A stretch of 17,303 nt of DNA. Origin: Ectocarpus siliculosus. Lineage: Eukaryota > Sar > Phaeophyceae > Ectocarpales > Ectocarpaceae. The DNA lies in NCBI GenBank assembly GCA_000310025.1, contig FN649753.1:14361-31663 (forward strand), written 5' to 3'. The number at the start of each line of letters is the position of its first letter. The stretch's first letter is position 1. Shown here in pieces: positions 9,658 through 17,303 of this stretch. A program made the translations under genes and the position numbers. The notes below the pieces were generated by a model. That model did not search any database. It saw nothing but the letters and a program-made list of their open reading frames with translations, and was not told the DNA's origin.

Positions 9658-11650
9658 TCGCACGCCGGAGGCGCCGGAGTTTTTTCCGGTTGGGTCACCC
9701 TGGAGGCGGGGCATTCTCTTCTCCAATGGCTGTTCGCTTTGCCGTTTCGATAGCAACTTGTCAGGGGTTCCCGCCGCACTTGTTATTGTTGATAGAAAGG
9801 AGCAAGAATTGTAAAAGGTATCTGCTATTAGAATGGTTGGAGCCCGAAATTTCAGGGAGGGCATGCATGGTGGTCGCGTCTGAGGGTGTTGGGAGGCGGG
9901 TGCAATGCGCTCAGTGGTAGATGCGCCTTGACGGCCAGTATCATCGGGTGTCTTCGCTGAAACTTGATCGTGGCACTTATCCTTCCTGGAAAACCTTCAG
10001 TTCGCAGATGATCGGGCCATTAGTCTTGTTATTTTACGCAATAGTCTAGTTGTGTCTTGGTCCCGACATGTTGTACTTTACTTCTCCGCTTCCGTTTTAG
10101 AAATTTGTAGCACTGCTGTCCATGGCGAAAGGCCATCAGTAGCTCGTCATTTCGAGATCACTCGTTTTTCATAGATATGAATCACTATTTTGGTCGAGTT
10201 TTTTGTTCGTATGATTGTCCGGCAAATCCTCTTGAGGGTGAATGAAACTTTGCGGAATCCAACTTTGTTTTTGTATCGGTCCATGTTGTCCATCCAGTTG
10301 TAGCACCGAGCGTAGCACCAACCAGCCTCAAAGTGCTTGGTAATGGTGCTCGGGAATGGGGTAAATTAAAGAATCCGAATGGGTTAAAAGACTGCCCGCG
10401 GCCTTCGCAGTCAAAAGTATGTTTTACGTGTCTCTCGCGCACAGCTCTGTAGTATTGTGCAGCAAGTCAGCTTCCCAAGAGCAAGTGTATTTTGAGTCAA
10501 AATCAAGTTGCTACGCACAGCGTCCAGCTTTTCGTTCCAGGAGGTTGGACATTGACCTCAATCATATTTTTTATGAATATCGCGGAGCGTGATGGCTGTA
10601 GTTTGGGTTCAAAGTGAAAATTTTGTAAAAGAACAGACCCCGCCATCAGCAGGTTGTTGCAACTACTATCAGCGGCGGCTAGTAGTAAGTAGAGGTCCCG
10701 TAAGTGCCGGTTGAATAGTGCCGGTTGCCGTCGGTGTAGTGCCGGTGTTGCGGCGGCACATACTGAATTTACCAAGTATTTCTGTACTTTAATTCTTAGT
10801 GCCGGTGATTTTTCTGGGCACATACCGGCACGAAACAGAAAACTCCACGGCGGTATCACGCTGTGTAGAACTACTGTAGTACGTACATGTGCATCGGATG
10901 CAATGCAGGCACTGCTGCGCTTATTTGTGTATACTCGTATGCATACAGACAGCAGTGTATAGTGTCCATCTCCTTGAATAATGTTTTTTGGTGCAGCGGA
11001 AAAGACAAAGCCACAAGGCCACCCCCCGTCCACGCCGGGTGCTTCATTACGCACAGCAAGAAGAAATTGTGCGCTACCGCCACGCCGTAAGTACTGCAAC
11101 TTCACTATAGAGGGTACTTCGTACTTCACCAACCAGCAAGCAGCTGTAGTTCCGCCGCACGCCGTGTTATTTAGTTTTGTGTGATCCGTGAACAGCACCA
11201 AATCGAGGTTCGCGCTTATTTTTTAGCCTGCGGGCAACCGGATCGGCCCGTAAGCATATCAACAGCAGTCCCTACCCTTGCTCTCTGTCTTCATCTCCCT
11301 TCCTTGATCCCAAGAAAGAAACATGTTCACCTACACTGGACTCTGGTGACTCCACCAATGAGATTGCCGCAACCAGGCCACCTCGGGTGACGTGTACCTT
11401 GTACCCCGTTGTCCCAGTAAATTCCTAATGACGGGGCCCCCTTGACGGCGCGTCTTGTAGAAGCAGGAAGTGTAGAGCGTGTGCCACATCGTAAGCAGGC
11501 ACGTGCCTTCCCGCCAAGAAACCGCGACCTCATCTCCGTCTCCCTCCCCCTCCCTCACTCGCTCTCTATCTGGCACAGTTCATCCTCCTCTTCGGTAGTT
11601 TTGCGCTACTCTGCTGTGTGGCCGGGGGGGGCAAAACCTAGCAAGAAAAA
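9658..11650. other. Intergenic region: TPLATE-like 3' UTR, repeat cluster, and leader of the next gene
   Basis: I see no gene on the plus strand. It contains the AGTGCCGGT repeat cluster (10703-10831) and an unusually long minus-strand open frame (10503-11201) that I do not call as a gene. The C/T-rich stretch at about 11531-11580 probably belongs to the promoter or 5' leader of the gene at 11651. No TATA box stands out. Confidence 0.6.
10703..10831. repeat. Cluster of four AGTGCCGGT direct repeats plus one inverted copy
   Basis: AGTGCCGGT occurs at 10703-10711, 10717-10725, 10738-10746 and 10798-10806. The reverse complement ACCGGCAC is at 10824-10831. The flanks differ, so this is not a simple tandem array. 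The function is unknown; a protein-binding cluster is one possibility. Confidence 0.75.
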
Positions 11651-12233
11651 ATGAGAACGTGCTTGCTGTCGGCGGCGCTGCTGTTCCTTGGAGGAGCACA
11701 AGGATTCATCACCAGCCTGCCGAGATTACCCACTCGTGACATCACTCCCACGCCCGGACGATGTAGAGTACCACGACTGGCCTTGACACCACCCCGAAAG
11801 CCCAATACTGGGGCGGGTGCCGGGTCTGCTGCTGCCGGGGGCGATGACAATGGCGGGGCGAACGATGTGTTGAAATCGACCAGCGGGATCACCAGAGCGC
11901 CTCTCCGGATAACTCCGAACTTTCAGCCCCAGGAGAAGCGGAGGCCGAAATTCAATGTAGATAAGGACGTCACCTATGGGGCGTTCTTGACGGAAGAGAG
12001 CTTTGATATCGCCGGTGAGTCGACAAAGTTTCCTCGATTTGAAAACCAGGTGTTGACGTGTTGACGCAAATTCTGTGTCAACCGCACTGACTGCAACTTG
12101 GTCGTTCCTGACGTGACGCCTCTGCTGTGTTCCTGTAGAAGTACGTACGCGAATGCAACCGTCAACCCCGAGCATGGGGAAAGGGGGCGAATTGTTGCAA
12201 ACACATCGCCGAGGCTGGGCTTACACTAGGTAG
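11651..12233 (+). CDS. Small protein with bipartite plastid-targeting signal, function unknown (two exons, possibly truncated)
   Basis: Model: 11651-12014 joined to 12139-12233, about 152 residues. The start ATG has AAAAA just before it. Residues 1-18 form a signal peptide (short basic start, hydrophobic LLSAALLFLGG, then AQG). Phenylalanine is the next residue, as in the ASAFAP-type cleavage motif of ochrophyte plastid proteins, and a Thr/Pro/Arg-rich transit-like stretch follows. The protein would therefore cross the ER and enter the secondary plastid. After a Gly/Ala/Asp linker the mature part includes RITPNFQPQ and TYGAFLTEESFDIA. The donor GTGAGT (12015) is strong and leaves phase 1; the acceptor CTGTAG (12138) restores it. 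Exon 2 ends at TAG 12231-12233, but the same frame continues with coding-like sequence (SLYLNRWMYPWLEDVMM) to about 12340, so this could be a broken or mis-modelled gene. I do not recognise the family. Confidence 0.55.
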
Positions 12234-12340
12234 TCTACTACCAATGCGCGCAAGAGCAAGGGCTCCAGGAGCTTGTACTTGAACCGTTGGATGTACCCTT
12301 GGCTGGAAGACGTAATGATGTATGTATCTCTCTTGCGCCC
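12234..12340 (+). pseudogene. Coding-like continuation of the plastid-targeted protein after an in-frame TAG
   Basis: The frame of exon 2 stays open past the TAG at 12231. It encodes a basic Lys/Arg/Ser stretch followed by a Trp- and Leu-rich segment (LNRWMYPWLEDVMM) that reads like a folded protein. The region may end at a GTATCT donor near 12324. It could be the true C-terminus split by a stop in this allele, or chance. Confidence 0.35.
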
Positions 12341-12345
12341 ACAAA

Positions 12346-13659
12346 AAAAAACTCTTGCTCGGTGTATACGCTATTTTTTATTTTATCCCATGTATGTACA
12401 AGTATGCATACTGCCATGGACTATCGCATGCACACATGCCCCCCCTTTTGCTGGCAAACGCCCAGAGCGTCGGTCGCTCCTGAGCCCCAACGCGCGTCAA
12501 ACCTCTCAAAATATGAGGATAACCTTTGGAATACACAGGGCAAGAGCAACAGAGTTGGTGGGAACTATAATATAATAGCGAAAGAAAAACTCACCAACTC
12601 ACTGGTCGTAATTGTGGCAAGCAGATACCGCACACCCAAGAGGAAGGGATGTACCTACAACAACAGTACAAGTGTTCCCGCACACATAACGGTCGCCTTA
12701 ACAAACCACAGCCACGTACTTTATGAGAAATCCCCCCCCCTACCGCAACCACGGCTATCCTTGGCAAAAAAAAATTGTTGGCAGCGTTTGCCGCGGTAAC
12801 CGGCCACCACGAATTGCACGGCAATTCTTGGATGGCGACTGCGCACCAGATGTGCATGTGTTGGATGCTCTTTGCTCCCTATGCGTATGACCACCTCTCC
12901 AGAACGCTCTGATGAAGTGTTTTGTACAAACGCGTAACATTTGCCCTTTGTGGCATCTTGTGGTATCCCTTGTAGTTGGTTTGGTGGGGGTTGGCGTCCG
13001 TCCATCCTCCGGTTTTCACCATGAGTGTTGCAAGTCAACCTACCATTTTTAAGGGGCCGATCATGTGCCCGTGTGTTATTACCCTCTGTCTCGTCACTTC
13101 CCTTTTATGGCCACCCTCCCTGCAGTGCGGCAACAACACGGGCTTTATCGCCTGCGCAACACACCACAGAATATCTATCACACGCGGTGATGGTTTGTAA
13201 GCCCCAACATGGTATGATCACCGGGGTGTCGTTTCTCATGTCGTTTGCGGGTATGCATACGCGCAAGTATCCTCAACAGTTTCATATTGCACGCTGCAAG
13301 AACTGGGTCTTGCCTTTTCTCCTTCATTCTGAGTTTGTTTAGTTTTCACTGTGCACCCTCCTCGTAATCGTTAAGCACTATATTTTTATTATTAACATGA
13401 AGATGCCTACCTTTGGGTGAAGCTTTCGTAGGATCACTCGATCGCTCAATTATTTCACTATTTTCGACTACCGACTGGGAATGTCGGCAGCAGAGAAACA
13501 TGCCTCCAACATGTCAGCTCCATGTTCCGGTCTCCTACCTATCTTGCGGGTTTCCCTTGGTCGCCATGTGGTATATTCCATGGGGCGTGCAATTCATGCA
13601 CCGTCGCCTTATCGCTCCCTTCTCCTATGTTTTGTCTCTTGTTTCTTTCTCTCGTTCAG
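12346..13659. other. Intergenic region and probable 5' leader of the next gene
   Basis: I found no supported coding exon here. There are scattered poly-A and poly-C runs (about 12341-12350, 12437-12445, 12731-12739) of the kind seen in the introns. The last 40 bases are strongly T/C-rich and end in CAG at 13657-13659, so the start codon at 13662 probably lies just after a 5' UTR intron, or after further coding exons that I cannot see. Confidence 0.5.
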
Positions 13660-13661
13660 CA

Positions 13662-13811
13662 ATGGCTTGGGAAGAATTCTCCGACTTTCTTCGGCGCACG
13701 GTCGAGCGGAACTTGAACGGAGCGCAGTTCGACTTCGACACTCGGCAGTGGTCGAGCAGCATTCGCAAGTGGTGGAGCAGGGCCGTGGAGATGGACGTGC
13801 AAGCCAAAGCC
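13662..13811 (+). CDS. Uncharacterised protein, exon 1 (coding part)
   Basis: Fifty codons from the ATG to the consensus donor GTAAGT. The exon proper probably begins at 13660, after the T/C-rich tract and CAG. Confidence 0.6.
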
Positions 13812-14814
13812 GTAAGTCTGTAGTAGCGTTAGCGTGCTGTTGTGTTCTCTTTGCTAAAGCGGGCGCGCAACATCGTAGTCTTGTGGGTATTAAGACCGTC
13901 TGCCATTGACTTCATTGGCCTGCGATAGTCTACCGGAGGTGCCTGGCAAACGCTTAGTGCAAGCGCGCATGCCTCGTACGAAGGATGTACGTGAAGTATT
14001 CACGAAGAGGGCGCGCACCACATTTTTCATGAATCCGTGGTATCGATGTTTGAGGGAACGGGAGACGAATTTGTTCCGCCCAATCGCGTCGAATAAACTG
14101 ACCCTACGTTCCGCTCTCACCAATCACCCGCTGTTCTCTAAATGCGTATGGTACACACACGGACAGGACCTTTTCCGGCTTTATGATAGCAGCGTAGGGC
14201 AGAGGGATGCCAGGGGGAACCAGGCCTTGAAAGTGGACGCAAGGGTCGAGGACGAATGGGATAGCATCTACGTAGATTGCCAAGATGTCGCCGACGTAGA
14301 CTTTCAGGACTGGTCATTCGACAGCAGTATCAGCGGTGGGGTCGAGGGGGCGGCGACAGGGAGCGACGTCACGGGTTGGAGATCATCAGAATCATCATCA
14401 GAAGCCTTGCCGTCATCGTTGCGGAAGGAGGGGGGTGGATGGGGCGCGAGTCCCGGTAGTGCAAGCACTGGTGGCTCTCGCTCGGCGCTCATGGCTGCCA
14501 TGGACGCGTTCCAAGAGGAGGAGGAAGCGGAGGAGGGGGAAGAAGAAGGGACGGGCAGCGAGGGCTTCGATGATGAGGAGATTATCGACTGTGCGATCAG
14601 GGGTCGGTGGACTTTCACAAACAACGATGACCCGGTGAGAGGGCGTTGATCACCCTTCTCATTGCGGCGCGGAGTGAACGAACGGTCTTGCGGTTGGTAC
14701 GGTCGAGTGTCTTCGTCCGGCCACTTGCAGGAGATTGTCCGAAAGTGCTCGGGGAAGGCGTATATTTTTGCATTGGTAGACACAAACACCGTAGCATTTT
14801 TGCCTGGAATGTGA
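13662..14814 (+). CDS. Uncharacterised protein with acidic C-terminal region (three exons)
   Basis: Model: 13662-13811, 13939-14634, 14731-14814, about 309 residues, all internal boundaries phase 0. The start ATGG has a good context but lies two bases after a strong acceptor, so the protein could extend upstream. Donors are GTAAGT (13812) and GTGAGA (14635); the last acceptor CCACTTGCAG is clear. The N-terminus (MAWEEFSDFLRRTVERNLNG) is helical and is followed by a Trp-rich WSSSIRKWW. Next comes a basic segment (RTKDVREVFTKRAR, about 60-78), then FMNPWYRCLRERE, then an acidic Asp/Glu region and a Ser/Gly-rich low-complexity stretch. A Glu run lies at about residues 243-253. The last exon returns to ordered-looking sequence (KAYIFALVDTNTVAFLPGM). 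No signal peptide or membrane segment is visible. I do not recognise a family. The acidic and low-complexity part is probably disordered. Confidence 0.6.
13939..14634 (+). CDS. Uncharacterised protein, exon 2
   Basis: I took the acceptor at 13938 (CCGGAG) because it keeps phase 0 with exon 1. A more typical TAG at 13928 would not keep the frame. The exon is open throughout and is followed by GTGAGA. Confidence 0.55.
14731..14814 (+). CDS. Uncharacterised protein, exon 3 (terminal)
   Basis: It encodes 27 codons and a TGA stop. It follows a clear C/T-rich acceptor (CCACTTGCAG), and the 96-base intron before it is short for this window. Confidence 0.6.
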   Translation, partial: EIVRKCSGKAYIFALVDTNTVAFLPGM

Positions 14815-16173
14815 CCAGTTGTCAGCTGCTGTCAACTGCTCTGGTGGACATGGATGACCCAAAACTGTACAACGATTTACATCCAGCACAACACAATTAA
14901 AAAAGTACCTTTTATAAGTCGAAGCTCAAGTCAAGTTGGGCATACAGTACCTCTGCTTCAATCCCGCCGGGTACGCTTTTTCACCCCATGAAGACTAAAG
15001 AGCAGAGCTATTTAGATAATTCCTCTTTCTCGCTCGAAGGAAGGCCGCCGTGTACTGCGCGATTGTAGGGCTCCAGACCCCCACTTGGAGAATACCCCCA
15101 CTGATTCTCCCCCTCTCGTCCCCGTCCCCTTCCCGCCACGGCGCTTGTTGTCGACACGCTCCCCGTCTTATGCAGCCCCACTTTTCTCCACAATAGTGTC
15201 GGTGGCACCGAAGAGAATCTCTTCATCTCTTCGAAGTGCGTGGCGGCCCGCGTAGACGTAGGGGCTCAACGCGGCGTGTACATAAAAACATCGGGAAGGG
15301 GGGAGGGTACCATTAAATGTAGCGACATGTGAAAATATGTGGAAAATGTTTCGTGCTTTGAGTACCCCGTGGGAGGTAGACGACGGCTTTGCGTGGATGC
15401 CACATTTGTCTGTTCGCGCATGTTTATTCCAGGGGTGTTTCGAAGCAGACGGAAGTGACGCACCGTGAACAGGGGAAGTGCGTGTCTGTGCATGCGATGC
15501 CGTCCTTCTGGCTTGCCCGAGTAGTGTGGGGGTGATTCTGAAAGTGTATTCTGGTCCCCATGTATATGTATGATACATACGGTGAGCACTAGGAATAGTA
15601 AGGTTGCGAGCGTGGGTTGGGGTGGTCAGGAGATGTCAAACGATCCTTTGGTGTATTTGTTTTTCCTTACTCTCCTTGATGTTGGCGGTTTGGTCCAAAC
15701 CAAACCAGTTGTGTTTTCAGTCCCTCAACGTTTTGTCCTTGAGCGCTGCCACTCGCTTGGAAGGCTATTTCTTGAGGATGTGGGTTGTTTCTCCGTGTGC
15801 AGCATGCGGGCAATCCTGTGTTGTGTGTGTACCTCACCCTGAGGCATCATGTTGGTATTCGAGCGGTGTGTAATTTTGAGGAACGTTTGATAGAGAAATA
15901 TTTTCCGGAGGGACGGACAAACAGCTACGACAGAGGCTTCCCAACTTTGTTCACAGTCGACAGGCATCAAGAGAGAGAGTGGTTGCATCGTTAATAGGAC
16001 ACGATAGCTCTTTCTGCGTTGCCGTCGGAGAGAAGGCGGAGGTCACGTGGATAGAATGTGTCAACCATCCGTCCCTGTTACAGGCTACTGAAGGAAATGC
16101 CTCGCCCTAGAGCGAAAATCTTCGTGTAGGTAACACCGCAGCAACCGCCGCCGTTGTTTGTCTTTCTCGCCAG
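14815..16173. other. Region without a confidently supported gene
   Basis: A C/T-rich stretch at about 15100-15140 could be a promoter or leader. Open stretches at 15168-15300 (minus strand) and 15785-15996 (plus strand) have somewhat protein-like translations, but without enough splice or family support to call. Two 7-base-arm palindromes lie at 15565-15579 and 15687-15701. Confidence 0.4.
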
Positions 16174-16308
16174 ATTATGGCAAATCGGCGGATGCTTGAT
16201 GACTTCAGACACGTATTCAGCAGATGCGGCACAATACACGCAGACCTTCGGGAAGAAACATGCGGACCAATTGAAGTCTTGCGCACAAGCAAAGGTTGCA
16301 CTGGCACT
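16174..16308 (+). CDS. Possible exon of an unrecognised + strand gene
   Basis: A good acceptor (TTTGTCTTTCTCGCCAG) and a donor-like GTAAGG flank 45 codons that are phase 0 at both ends, which fits joining to the exon at 16693. A second frame across the same bases also reads as an Ala/Gln/Lys-rich helix and ends in TAA at 16309-16311, so the exon could instead be terminal in that frame. The family is unknown and the upstream exons are not found. Confidence 0.3.
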
Positions 16309-16692
16309 GTAAGGGAAACAAGACATGGCGTTCACATGTTTCCTGCCCCCGTACCGAGCAACCACTGGCATACAACACGATACGAAAAGGACGACAGCGC
16401 ACACACGTCGATTGATTATTTAGCACCGTTATGCGGCTCCTAGTACATGCATACATCACGACCACGTCGTTGCTCAAGTCAACCGGCAAATAAAATTCAA
16501 CAGACGTGCATGTACAACACCGCATCGAACGGCCGTGACTCCGAACAAGTCGCATTCCGGGCAGTCTGACTGTCGCGGCGCATTTCTGGAGTTTACACGC
16601 AACAGAGGGAGCGACGAACACCGGGAACATTTGCAGTAGCAGCGACAGCAAATACAGTACACTACCATGCGCTTCTCTTTTTTCTTTCGTAG

Positions 16693-16782
16693 CCGCAGAT
16701 CACGCCCACTTTCATTCCGGTCTCACTCCAGGCGGAGGAAGACTTTCACGAAACAGGCGTTGTCGTTACCATCGAGTCATAG
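16693..16782 (+). CDS. Probable terminal exon of an unrecognised + strand gene
   Basis: One of the strongest pyrimidine tracts in the window (CTCTTTTTTCTTTCGTAG) precedes 29 codons and a TAG stop. The translation (PQITPTFIPVSL, then AEEDFHETGVVVTIES) has the alternating hydrophobic and acidic pattern of a folded beta-rich C-terminus. A single short exon cannot be assigned to a family. Confidence 0.38.
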   Translation, partial: PQITPTFIPVSLQAEEDFHETGVVVTIES

Positions 16783-17245
16783 AGTTCTTTCGCAATTTGA
16801 CAGCAGTTCAGGACAAGAAAAACTTGGTTGGGAATAGCTACCGAAACCTCCACACAAAGGAACAAGGCCCGTCCTCTTCCTACACTATCCATTGGGTCAT
16901 GTAACGTTTCCGGCAATATCCCCTGAGCCAGTCTCACCAATATGCACCTGGCGGCATTCGCCCAGCATCAAACATGATAAATACACGCTGGATCCTTGCC
17001 TGAGGAAAAAACAACGGGGTGCGCTATGCAACGTGTCCACGTAATAGTGTGGCGCACAAACACTATTACACATCAAGGTACGCCAACCACCTCAAGCCTA
17101 CACGAGAAGACAATTACAAGCTTCTTGCGCATCGCACAACAAGAAAGCAACACACAACACTGCTCACGACCAAAAAACACGATGGACGCGATGCGCACAT
17201 ACGGGTGTGACGCATCTAAACACTGATAGTTTGCATTTTCGCATG
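16783..17245. other. Non-coding region downstream of the last exon
   Basis: I see no supported coding sequence, RNA gene or mobile element here. The plus strand becomes A/C-rich towards the right edge. Confidence 0.5.
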
Positions 17246-17267
17246 CCCCCCCCCCCCCCCCCCCCCC
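17246..17267. repeat. Poly-C tract of 22 bases, followed by A/C-rich low-complexity sequence
   Basis: A pure C run leads into short C and A runs up to the window end at 17303. This pattern is common where an assembly stops at a repeat; the exact length may be unreliable. Confidence 0.85.
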
Positions 17268-17303
17268 AACAAACCCCCCACCCAAAAAAAAACCACAAAA
17301 AAA

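Noticed and set aside
15168-15578. Minus-strand open frame ending DEEILFGATDTIVEKSGAA
   Set aside because: The last 30 residues look protein-like, but most of the frame does not, and I saw no clear splice sites or family; left uncalled.
1-17303. CRISPR arrays, tRNA or rRNA genes, bacterial operons
   Set aside because: I saw no repeat-spacer pattern, no cloverleaf or rRNA motif, and the intron-rich layout is eukaryotic.

Overview
The window looks like nuclear DNA of a photosynthetic stramenopile, most probably a brown alga related to Ectocarpus. Four things point there. Genes are split by many GT-AG introns of about 125-690 bases. GC is moderate, with long homopolymer and glycine-codon runs. 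A LINE-type reverse transcriptase tail sits at the left edge. One protein starts with a signal peptide followed by a phenylalanine-led transit-like stretch, the usual plastid targeting layout in ochrophytes. The species assignment is inference; no rRNA or organelle marker is present.

Layout, left to right. (1) 5-496: 3' end of a non-LTR retrotransposon coding region with one internal stop, followed at once by a 20-base C tract. (2) 934-9657, + strand: ten exons of a large adaptin-like protein that I identify as TPLATE, the beta-adaptin-like subunit of the TSET/TPLATE endocytic complex. Its N-terminal part (about 150 residues by comparison with the plant protein) is missing and presumably lies upstream of the window, beyond the retroelement. 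(3) 9658-11650: intergenic, with a cluster of AGTGCCGGT repeats and a long unexplained open frame on the minus strand. (4) 11651-12233, + strand: a two-exon gene for a small, probably plastid-targeted protein of unknown function; an in-frame TAG is followed by more coding-like sequence to about 12340. (5) 13662-14814, + strand: a three-exon gene for an unrecognised protein of about 309 residues with an acidic C-terminal region. (6) 16174-16782: one or two likely terminal exons of a further + strand gene whose remaining exons I could not resolve. (7) The right edge ends in a 22-base C tract and A/C-rich low-complexity sequence that looks like a contig edge.

The genes do not form an operon or an obvious functional cluster; they are separate nuclear genes on the same strand. 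The best-supported and biologically most informative feature is the TPLATE-like gene, because TSET is the ancient adaptor complex best known from land-plant endocytosis. Exon boundaries were read by eye from splice consensus, phase continuity and protein appearance. Similarities are from memory of the families, not from a search.
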